NCBI GenBank assembly: GCA_964608055.1 | Contig: CAZSMJ010000031.1 | Coordinates: 1-19,533 of the forward strand | Direction: 5' to 3' | Source of the DNA: JALYNX01 sp964608055 | GTDB taxonomy: Bacteria; Actinomycetota; Acidimicrobiia; Spongiisociales; ZC4RG35 | Length of the DNA: 19,533 bases | In this document: piece after piece, positions 14,207 to 19,533 of the stretch | How positions within the stretch are numbered: the stretch's first letter is position 1 | Layout of the letters: each line of letters starts with the position of its first letter | Program-made: the position numbers and the translations under genes | Notes under the pieces: generated by a model | Database searches by the model: none | Seen by the model: the letters and a program-made list of their open reading frames with translations, nothing else | What the model was told of the DNA's origin: nothing

Positions 14207-14242
14207 CCTCCGGGTTCGGGGGGTAGGCTCGGACCCCGGAGG
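14207..14242. promoter_or_regulatory. Dyad in the tatD/abrB divergent region containing the abrB Shine-Dalgarno
   Basis: CCTCCGGG (14207-14214) and CCCGGAGG (14235-14242) are perfect inverted repeats with a 20-base loop. The right arm holds the GGAGG ribosome-binding sequence of the plus-strand AbrB-type gene. If the transcript includes both arms it could mask translation; if transcription starts inside the loop, near TAGGCT at 14224-14229, the dyad may instead be a DNA operator. Confidence 0.4.
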
Positions 14243-14253
14243 AGAATCGCCTG

Positions 14254-14490
14254 ATGGAAACTGGAATTGCCCGCAAGATCGACGACCTGGGACGCATCGT
14301 GATCCCGGCCGAGACCCGTCGCCTGTTCAACATCAGAGAGGGCGACCACTTGTTCATCTCGGTGGAGGGCGGTTCGATCGTTCTGCGCAAGATGACCGAC
14401 ACCTGCACTTTCTGCGGCTCGGAAACCCGGATCACCCAGTTCAAGGGCCGGGGTGTCTGCTCCTCCTGTCGCTCTCAGCTCCGGTCCTGA
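14254..14490 (+). CDS. AbrB/SpoVT-type transcription regulator with C-terminal zinc ribbon
   Basis: A 78-aa DNA-binding protein. Residues 2-47 form a swapped-hairpin AbrB domain (TGIARKIDDLGRIVIPAETR, then GDHLFISVEGGSIVLRK), closely matching Bacillus AbrB in its N-terminal half. The C-terminal half carries C51-X2-C54 and C69-X2-C72, a small zinc ribbon that Bacillus AbrB lacks but some clostridial relatives have. Start ATG with GGAGGAG upstream. It is on the plus strand between minus-strand rsmI and tatD, and its 3' end overlaps rsmI by 16 bases. This inverted placement is the same as for abrB in Bacillus subtilis. The target genes are unknown; autoregulation through the dyad upstream is possible. 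Confidence 0.9.
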   Translation: METGIARKIDDLGRIVIPAETRRLFNIREGDHLFISVEGGSIVLRKMTDTCTFCGSETRITQFKGRGVCSSCRSQLRS

Positions 14491-15314
14491 GGCTCGAGCA
14501 GAGCCGCGTAGATCTCGCGCCGTGGCAAACCGGTAGCGCGGGCAACCTCCCGAGCGGCATCTGAAGGCGAGGCTCCGGCCGACACCAACAGCCGGGCCTG
14601 GGCCGCGGCATCATCTGCGGTGACGGTCGGAGGCTCAGCGGGGCCGAGCACGATCGTGAACTCACCTTTGGGAACACGCTCCGACCACTCCCGCATCGCT
14701 CCGCCGATAGTCCCCACCCACGCCTCCTCGTGGAGCTTGGTCAATTCCCTGGTGACGACGACCTGACGATCATCGCCCGACGTCGCGGCGAGATCGAAAA
14801 GGTCAGCCAGAAAACGATGGGGGCTCACGAAGAGCACGACCGGGCGATCTTCGCCTGCGATGCGAAGGAGTCGCTCAGTTCGCACTCTGCCCTTCTTGGG
14901 GAGGAACCCTTCGAAGACGAACCCGTCGCCACCGAAACCGGCCAGGGCAATCGCGGTTGTCACCGCGCTCGGCCCAGGAATGACTGAGACCAGGAGACCG
15001 GCCTCCCGCACCCGTCGCACCGCCGCCGCCCCGGGATCTGAGATTCCGGGCATGCCGGCGTCGGTGACCAGTGCAACCGTCTTGCCCCCGACCACCGATT
15101 CGAGCAGCTCCTCGGTCCTCGCCTCCTCGTTCCCGACGAACAGGGACCGAACCGGTTGGGAGATCCCGATGTGGTTGAGGAGGATCGAGGTCCGGCGAGT
15201 GTCCTCGGCGTAGATGACATCCGCCTCGGCCAGGGTTGTTCGAAGCCGATCGGACACATCGGCAAGGTTGCCGATAGGAGTCGCACACAGGATGAGGCGG
15301 CCCCGTTCAGACAT
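14475..15314 (-). CDS. rsmI: 16S rRNA (cytidine-2'-O)-methyltransferase
   Basis: 2'-O-methylates the cytidine at position 1402 of 16S rRNA in the decoding centre. Tetrapyrrole-methylase-like fold: LILCATPIGNLADVSDR at the N-terminus, YAEDTRRTSILL, VTDAGMPGISDPG (about 84-96) for SAM binding, and VIPGPSAVTTAIALAGF. The C-terminal helical region ends in a basic, family-typical tail. 279 aa from the ATG at 15314, which has GGAG 7 bases upstream; a longer in-frame start at 15359 lies inside the upstream gene and adds nothing conserved. Its start overlaps the DUF192 stop by 8 bases, and its 3' end overlaps the convergent AbrB-type gene. Confidence 0.95.
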   Translation of the reverse strand: MSERGRLILCATPIGNLADVSDRLRTTLAEADVIYAEDTRRTSILLNHIGISQPVRSLFVGNEEARTEELLESVVGGKTVALVTDAGMPGISDPGAAAVRRVREAGLLVSVIPGPSAVTTAIALAGFGGDGFVFEGFLPKKGRVRTERLLRIAGEDRPVVLFVSPHRFLADLFDLAATSGDDRQVVVTRELTKLHEEAWVGTIGGAMREWSERVPKGEFTIVLGPAEPPTVTADDAAAQARLLVSAGASPSDAAREVARATGLPRREIYAALLEPQDRS

Positions 15315-15624
15315 CGAGGATCTCCACGGAGGCGCCGATCGCAGGCAGTTCGGTGTCATCGGGCAGTTCGAGGATGAAGCGTGCCCTGCGCTCGTGAATC
15401 AGCCGATTGGGGGGCAGCCTTTGAGCCCGGATCACTTGGAGATCGTGGCCGATCATGACCACCGAGATTGCCCGGGTCATCCCAAAGCTGTGCACACTCG
15501 ACGTCTCGAAGAGGAGCCGGGCATGGCTGGCCTCGGCGCGCAACCCTCGGAATCGTTCGATGAAGGTCGACGGCCGCGAGGCTTCGGAGGACCAACTATC
15601 GGCGACCAGGCGAACCCTTCTCAT
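15307..15624 (-). CDS. DUF192 family protein
   Basis: A 105-aa protein of the DUF192 beta-barrel family, function unknown. The diagnostic middle block is LLFETSSVHSFGMTRAISVV followed by MIGHDLQVI, then LPPNR and LELP, in the actinobacterial form where SVHSFGM replaces the FWMKNT of the proteobacterial members. No signal peptide is present, unlike many family members, so it is probably cytoplasmic. No Shine-Dalgarno precedes the ATG, but TACCGT lies 7 bases upstream. It heads a two-gene unit with rsmI (8-bp overlap). Confidence 0.82.
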   Translation of the reverse strand: MRRVRLVADSWSSEASRPSTFIERFRGLRAEASHARLLFETSSVHSFGMTRAISVVMIGHDLQVIRAQRLPPNRLIHERRARFILELPDDTELPAIGASVEILDV

Positions 15625-15631
15625 GGGGTCG

Positions 15632-15637
15632 ACGGTA
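15632..15637 (-). promoter_or_regulatory. -10 element of a leaderless DUF192-rsmI promoter (putative)
   Basis: TACCGT on the minus strand ends 7 bases before the DUF192 ATG. The same hexamer serves tatD. Confidence 0.4.
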
Positions 15638-15668
15638 GAACACGTGAGAGCGAGCAGGAAGGCCGTTG

Positions 15669-16973
15669 TCAGGCGGAGACGGCGGAGAGGATCAACTGGG
15701 CAACGGCTTCCTCATCGGCGGCAACGAACACCAACTGGCCGGCGATGATTTGAACCGACGCAAAGTCCGTTTCGAAGACAGCGGCGGCATAGTCGGTCAA
15801 CGCCTGGCGAAGCTCGTCGGTGTCCCGATTGGTATCGCCCTCGAAGACAATGAGCAGGGCGGCATTGGTCCCGTTGAACCATTGCGAGTAGTAGTCACCA
15901 CCCCATCCGTCGGCGGCCTCGACCCCGGTGCCTTCACCCAGAACCTGGTCGATCATGATCCGGAAACCCAGCTCCCCCCATACCGACGTCCGCTCCAGCT
16001 CATAGCCGGGAATCGAGATCGTCTCCGCAGGGACCACCTTTGGCAGGTCACGTTCGAAGTCACTGGGGGTGATCACCTGTTCGGTGGAACCGGGCAGCCC
16101 CGGCATGATGGTGTAGGCCTCGTTGACTTCGCTCCAGTCGCCATTGATGTCGTACAGCTCCTGGGTGAATGCCAGACCCGCGTCATAGGGGAAGATGAGA
16201 GAGTCCTGGAGGAACTGGGGTGCGTTGTCCAAGGCGCCGGTGTCGATGCCGAGCGCCTCGGCGAAGAACTCACCCAGCTCCGCTTGGGACAATGTCTGGA
16301 GAAAGTGGATCTCGGCAAGACTGGCGTCCCCCTCGATCAGAGCCTGGTATGCCGAGGCCTCATCGAGTCGCTCCTCGTCGAGCATGGCGTCGAAGGCGGC
16401 GTGAAACGCGAAATGCTGGTCGGTGAGAGCGTGAGTCAGCTCATGGACCAGCGTCGCCTGCTGGACGACACTCAACCCCTCGGTCGTGATCGGGACCACC
16501 AACTCTCGGGTGTCTCCGTCGTAGTAGCCGGCCACCTGCTCCCCGTAGACATCCGTGAGCAGCGTCTCGAGATTCACGTCTGCGCCGAGCAGACCGAGCA
16601 GCTTGTAGAGCGCGGCGTCAGCCGGGAAATCGGCTGCGTCCTCCTCGATCTGGGTCCGGACCCGGGACTCGAGCTCCTCGGAGCTCACGACCCCGACGGT
16701 CGGCATTTCGAGGAACTGCAACCCCCGTATCTCCTCGGTCACAGCCACCAAGCGCACCAACTCGTCGCGCACCTCCGCGCTGAGGGCTTCGGTGCCGGGG
16801 AGGGGCCCGTTGGGAACGGTGGTGGTCGGGGCAGCCGCTTCGGTGCTGGTGGTGGTCTCGCCCGGTGCCGTGGTGACCGGTGCCGCCGAGGTCGAAGTGC
16901 TCCCTTCGGTGGTCGCGGTGCAAGCGGCAGTGACAACTGCGAGCGCGAGCAACAAGGAGAGACGCCGGACCAT
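15669..16973 (-). CDS. Lipoprotein with HExxH zinc-metallopeptidase motif
   Basis: A 434-aa exported protein. A lipobox (VVTAAC, Cys18) follows a basic, hydrophobic N-terminus, so it is probably lipid-anchored on the outside of the membrane. Residues 19-58 form a Ser/Thr/Pro-rich linker. The motif HELTH at 177-181 inside TLVHELTHALTDQHF is a classic zinc-protease helix, and E214 in ALIEGDAS, 32 residues after the motif, is a good candidate for the third zinc ligand (gluzincin-like). Family assignment beyond that is uncertain; similar uncharacterised proteins occur in actinobacteria and Chloroflexi. Substrate unknown. No Shine-Dalgarno; TAATCT lies 6 bases before the ATG. It stands alone, 44 bases before DUF192 on the same strand. 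Confidence 0.85.
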   Translation of the reverse strand: MVRRLSLLLALAVVTAACTATTEGSTSTSAAPVTTAPGETTTSTEAAAPTTTVPNGPLPGTEALSAEVRDELVRLVAVTEEIRGLQFLEMPTVGVVSSEELESRVRTQIEEDAADFPADAALYKLLGLLGADVNLETLLTDVYGEQVAGYYDGDTRELVVPITTEGLSVVQQATLVHELTHALTDQHFAFHAAFDAMLDEERLDEASAYQALIEGDASLAEIHFLQTLSQAELGEFFAEALGIDTGALDNAPQFLQDSLIFPYDAGLAFTQELYDINGDWSEVNEAYTIMPGLPGSTEQVITPSDFERDLPKVVPAETISIPGYELERTSVWGELGFRIMIDQVLGEGTGVEAADGWGGDYYSQWFNGTNAALLIVFEGDTNRDTDELRQALTDYAAAVFETDFASVQIIAGQLVFVAADEEAVAQLILSAVSA

Positions 16974-16979
16974 GACTTC

Positions 16980-16985
16980 AGATTA
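16980..16985 (-). promoter_or_regulatory. -10 element of a leaderless lipoprotein-peptidase promoter (putative)
   Basis: TAATCT (overlapping GATAAT at 16987-16982) ends 6 bases before the ATG on the minus strand; there is no Shine-Dalgarno. Confidence 0.45.
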
Positions 16986-17007
16986 TCGGGGAGCCGAGCC
17001 TTTGAAT

Positions 17008-17044
17008 TGACCCCTCTCTCCGTAATTGGGAGCCGTAGGGGTCA
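17008..17044. repeat. 8-bp inverted repeat overlapping palindrome copy B
   Basis: TGACCCCT (17008-17015) and AGGGGTCA (17037-17044) are perfect inverted repeats centred on the AATT of the copy-B left arm. This gives a second, competing fold for the same DNA or RNA. Confidence 0.45.
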
Positions 17045-17068
17045 TATTCGGACCTGTGCGTCCCAATT
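17024..17068. repeat. 45-bp palindromic repeat, copy B
   Basis: Arms AATTGGGA and TCCCAATT flank a 29-base middle containing AGGGGTCATAT. Arms, spacing and core match copy A at 394-439, about 16.6 kb away. It lies in the 16974-17099 gap upstream of the lipoprotein gene and downstream of the response-regulator gene. Confidence 0.6.
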
Positions 17069-17069
17069 A

Positions 17070-17097
17070 GGGGTGGGTTCGCTCCGCGGAGCACCCC
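17070..17097 (-). terminator. GC-rich hairpin after the response-regulator gene
   Basis: GGGGTG (17070-17075) pairs with CACCCC (17092-17097) and encloses the perfect 12-bp palindrome GCTCCGCGGAGC (17081-17092). It begins 3 bases after the response-regulator stop. No T-run follows, so it may be an RNA-stabilising end or a Rho-dependent end rather than a true intrinsic terminator. Confidence 0.35.
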
Positions 17098-17099
17098 GG

Positions 17100-17774
17100 C
17101 TAACGATTCCGGTCGCCGGGTGTGAGCAAGCCCCGTTCGAAGGCGGCTCCCACCGCCGCTGCACGATCGTTGACGCCGAGTTTGGCGTAGATGTGGAGCA
17201 GGTGGGTCTTCACAGTTGCCTCGCTGATGAATAGACGATCAGCCACATCCCGATTTGTGGCTCCGACCGCGACGAGCTGCAGCACTTCGAGCTCCCGCTG
17301 GCTGACGGTCTCCTTGCCCGGCTGACGAACCTGGTCGAGCAGGCGGGCGACGATGCCTGGCGACAGAACCGACTCGCCTCGAGCCGCCGCCGTAACCGCC
17401 TGCAGCAGCTCCTGACGGGGAGCGTCCTTCATCAGATACCCGGTCGCACCAGCCTCGATGGCAGGGAGCACGTCACTGTCCGTGTCAAAGGTGGTCAGAA
17501 CCAGGACACGGGCCTCGAGGCCACGGTCGCGGATCTCCCTGATCGCGGAGACACCGTCCATCTCCGGCATTCGAAGGTCCATCAGGACCACATCGGGCAG
17601 GTACGACGCGGCTCGTGCGACCGCCTCCCGGCCGTTGGCGGCCTCGCCGACCACCTCGAAGCCGGGCTCACCGGCGAACATGCCGCGCAGGCCATCACGC
17701 ACGACCGGGTGATCGTCGACGATGAGGATCCGGATGGGAGCACCCGTGAAGGGCTCTGTCTGTCGGTCGGTCAA
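17100..17774 (-). CDS. NarL/LuxR-family response regulator
   Basis: A 224-aa DNA-binding response regulator. Receiver domain about residues 13-130: acidic pair D20-D21, phospho-acceptor D66 (VVLMDLRMPEMDG), switch T94-T95 and K116 (GYLMKDAP). The C-terminal LuxR-type helix-turn-helix spans about 158-218 (VSQRELEVLQLVAVGATNRD, then ISEATVKTHLLHIYAKL). The start is TTG at 17774-17772, overlapping the kinase stop (TTGA), with GAGG about 8 bases upstream; no ATG or GTG is available before the receiver core. Last gene of the permease-kinase-regulator operon, and the direct partner of the kinase before it. It probably controls the transporter genes. Confidence 0.94.
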   Translation of the reverse strand: MTDRQTEPFTGAPIRILIVDDHPVVRDGLRGMFAGEPGFEVVGEAANGREAVARAASYLPDVVLMDLRMPEMDGVSAIREIRDRGLEARVLVLTTFDTDSDVLPAIEAGATGYLMKDAPRQELLQAVTAAARGESVLSPGIVARLLDQVRQPGKETVSQRELEVLQLVAVGATNRDVADRLFISEATVKTHLLHIYAKLGVNDRAAAVGAAFERGLLTPGDRNR

Positions 17775-19039
17775 TGCGCGACCTCGGCCGGGATAACAGG
17801 GAGACTGGCCGAGATCGCGGTTCCGACTCCCGGCGTCGACTCGACCTCCAGGGTGCCGGAAAGACCTTCGACTCTCTGTCGCATTGCGGTCAAACCGAAT
17901 CCGGGGTTGGTTCCCACCCCGTTAGCAAGGTTGGTTGGGAGAAATCCCCTCCCGTTGTCACGGACGTCGATGGTGACGATGTCTTCCATGTAGGAGAGGG
18001 TGACCCCGACCCGCGTGGCGGCGGCGTGCCTGGCGACATTCGCCAAGGCTTCCTGGGCCACCCGCAACAAGATCACCTCGACCTCGCGGTGCAGGTTGTG
18101 GGCGGTTCCGGTGACGATCACCTCGGCTGGAACATTGCTCATCGAGGACCAGCGGGCAGCTACGTCCGCGATTGCTTCGGGGAGACCGTGATTTTCGAGT
18201 GGGACGGGAACGATGGCGTTCACCGACCGCCGGGCCTCGGTGAGACTCTCCCGGGCCAACCGGGTGGCATTGTCCAGATGTCGTTGCAACTCCGCTGGGT
18301 CATGCTTCACCTGACCCGCAGCCTCGAGCTGGGTGACGACCCCGGTGAGGCCCTGGGCGATGGTGTCGTGGATCTCCCGGGCCATGCGTTGCCGCTCATC
18401 GGTGACGCCTGCCTCCCGCGCCTGAACCACCAATTGGGCGTGAAGCCCGGCGTTCTCCTCCAGGGCTGCCTGGAGATCCACCACGTTCTGGCGTCGTTGT
18501 TCGCTGAGTTCGCCGATCTTCTCGCCACCGATGGTCCCGAATCCGATGGCCACGGTCTGGATCACAACGATGATCCCGAAAAACCACCACTCCTCCGATG
18601 TTGGGTCCGGGAACACGATTCGGGAATTGATCACCAGGGACGTCAACGCGACACCCAGAAACGCCATCGGCGCCGGTCGCAGCAGGAAGGCATGGATGAA
18701 CCCAGTGATGGCGAAGACGAAGAAACCGCCGTTGTATGCCATCAACCCGGCGGCCAACAGAGTCAGCCCGGCGAAGTAGATGCGCATCCAGGTCTGCCGG
18801 TTCCGCCGCGCGCCGGCGCGGGTGAACATGAAGAAGACCCAGATGGCCGCCACCGTCGCCAAAGCCACGGCGCGCAGGCGGTCGGTCGATGGCTGGTTGG
18901 AGCCAACCAGGCTGAAGGCGGTTCCCAGCAGAAGGGTGGCATACGGCACCCAGGCGACAACGTGGTCAAACCCTCGCTCCCAACCCGACGGTTGGGAGAG
19001 CGAGATATCTTCCGTGGCGAGGTCGGGTCGGACGCTCAC
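17771..19039 (-). CDS. Sensor histidine kinase, HisKA_3 (NarL/DesK) type
   Basis: A 422-aa membrane kinase. The N-terminal half has about six hydrophobic segments (roughly 28-47, 57-73, 86-101, 105-120, 124-138, 152-171) with little outside the membrane, so it probably senses a membrane or small-molecule signal. A coiled-coil stretch (about 176-212) leads to the phosphorylated H224 in DERQRMAREIHDTIAQGL. The ATPase domain shows RVAQEALANVARHA (N box), VRDNGRGF (G1) and GFGLTAMRQRVE (G2). GTG start at 19039 overlaps the permease stop (GTGA). This arrangement with an ABC-2 permease resembles actinobacterial drug- or lipid-responsive transporter systems. Confidence 0.94.
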   Translation of the reverse strand: MSVRPDLATEDISLSQPSGWERGFDHVVAWVPYATLLLGTAFSLVGSNQPSTDRLRAVALATVAAIWVFFMFTRAGARRNRQTWMRIYFAGLTLLAAGLMAYNGGFFVFAITGFIHAFLLRPAPMAFLGVALTSLVINSRIVFPDPTSEEWWFFGIIVVIQTVAIGFGTIGGEKIGELSEQRRQNVVDLQAALEENAGLHAQLVVQAREAGVTDERQRMAREIHDTIAQGLTGVVTQLEAAGQVKHDPAELQRHLDNATRLARESLTEARRSVNAIVPVPLENHGLPEAIADVAARWSSMSNVPAEVIVTGTAHNLHREVEVILLRVAQEALANVARHAAATRVGVTLSYMEDIVTIDVRDNGRGFLPTNLANGVGTNPGFGLTAMRQRVEGLSGTLEVESTPGVGTAISASLPVIPAEVAH

Positions 19040-19533
19040 TCCCAGCGGAAGATCACTGCCGCGAGCAGGCTGGCGCCTACGGCGATTGCTGCCATGACCA
19101 AGAGACTAGAAGTCGTCGGCGCCAGACCGCCCCATGCGTCACCGAGCGCTTGGACCGCCGCGCCGCTCGGTGTCAGGTCACTGACGGAGCGAAGACCATC
19201 GGGCATCGCCTGGCGGGGAAAGTAGACCCCGGCGAAGAACAACATCGGGAAATAGATGGCCATGCCGATGCCCTGGCCTGAGGCCACAGTCGGCACCACG
19301 GCACCGATGACCAGCCCAAGGGCGAACATCGAAGCTGCGGCGAGGACGAAAGCCAGGGCGAAGCCGGGCAGATTCTCCGGGATGGGGATGCTGAAAACAA
19401 CAGCCCCGACACCCACCGCCAGCACACACGCCAGCACGGCGACCACGACCTGGACGATCAATTGGGCGACGATCAGCTTGGCGGGATGCACCGGCGTCGT
19501 CGAGAGCCGGCGCAAGACACCTCTTTCCCGGTA
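19036..19533 (-). CDS. ABC-2 type transporter permease, C-terminal part
   Basis: The frame stays open to the right edge of the window, so the N-terminus is missing. The visible 165 residues start YRERGVLRRLSTTPVHPAKL, the cytoplasmic element that precedes the second membrane half in ABC-2 permeases. Membrane helices follow at about VVVAVLACVLAVGVGAVVF, FALAFVLAAASMFALGLVIGA and IGMAIYFPMLFFAGVYFP, with a final one before FRWE. An in-frame TTG at 19515 is not the real start. ABC-2 permeases of this kind export drugs, peptides or lipids with a separate ATPase, which should lie just upstream beyond 19533. Its stop overlaps the kinase start. Confidence 0.9.
   Translation of the reverse strand, partial: YRERGVLRRLSTTPVHPAKLIVAQLIVQVVVAVLACVLAVGVGAVVFSIPIPENLPGFALAFVLAAASMFALGLVIGAVVPTVASGQGIGMAIYFPMLFFAGVYFPRQAMPDGLRSVSDLTPSGAAVQALGDAWGGLAPTTSSLLVMAAIAVGASLLAAVIFRWE

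Noticed and set aside
15666..17234. Long plus-strand open frame (522 codons) opposite the lipoprotein peptidase
   Set aside because: It is antisense to a gene with a clear lipobox and zinc motif, has no recognisable domain, and long mirror frames are common in GC-rich DNA.
17774..19225. Plus-strand open frame (483 codons) opposite the histidine kinase and permease
   Set aside because: It has low-complexity His/Gly/Asp-rich composition, no domain and no start signals; the minus strand holds three overlapping recognisable genes.

Overview
This is a GC-rich, gene-dense stretch of chromosome from an actinobacterium. The signs are a WhiB1-type regulator, a DUF3107 protein, a Rho with a long acidic/Arg-rich insertion, a Ku/LigD-type end-joining pair, and GTG/TTG starts with many genes apparently read from leaderless mRNAs. 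The mix (thrC-rho-rpmE, tatD-rsmA-ispE and glmU-prs, but no thrB or rpfB) would fit Acidimicrobiia or a related deep-branching, uncultured lineage. That placement is inference; I cannot run a phylogeny. Most genes are on the minus strand.

Layout, left to right. (1) 1-3639, minus strand: thrC, then rho-rpmE-DUF1385 (the last runs off the left edge). This resembles the thrC-thrB-rho-rpmE-prfA neighbourhood of mycobacteria, with thrB missing. (2) 3686-6821: a tRNA-Arg(CCG), ku on the plus strand, and a convergent minus-strand operon GDPD-YqeY-DNA ligase with 4-bp overlaps. Ku and the ligase share one CTAG as their two stop codons. (3) 6822-9208: a CRP-like operator in front of whiB, then DUF3107, a secreted LysM protein and a membrane-anchored sugar-dehydrogenase-type beta-propeller. 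(4) 9251-11707: tRNA-Gln(TTG), glmU, prs. (5) 11794-15624: ispE, rsmA, tatD on the minus strand, an AbrB-type regulator on the plus strand, then rsmI and a DUF192 gene on the minus strand. The order rsmI / inverted abrB / tatD / rsmA / ispE / glmU / prs parallels the abrB region of Bacillus subtilis. (6) 15669-16973: a lipoprotein with an HExxH zinc-peptidase motif. (7) 17100-19533, minus strand: ABC-2 permease (partial, off the right edge), sensor histidine kinase and LuxR-type response regulator in one overlapping operon.

Functionally the window is mostly housekeeping: transcription termination, ribosome parts and rRNA methylation (RsmA, RsmI), UDP-GlcNAc and PRPP synthesis, isoprenoid precursors, threonine. 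Added to this are double-strand-break repair, several regulators and exported proteins.

I found no clear new defence system, CRISPR array, insertion sequence or prophage. The most unusual signals are in non-coding DNA: a nested ~46-bp palindromic repeat at the start codon of the DUF1385 gene with a second copy 16.6 kb away, a perfect TGTGA-N6-TCACA site before whiB, a 12-bp inverted repeat before ku, and a consistent TANNNT-to-start-codon spacing at seven genes. No gap between genes exceeds 300 bases; the longest are 2236-2418, 3758-3935, 6822-6950 and 16974-17099, and their contents are described under the entries there.
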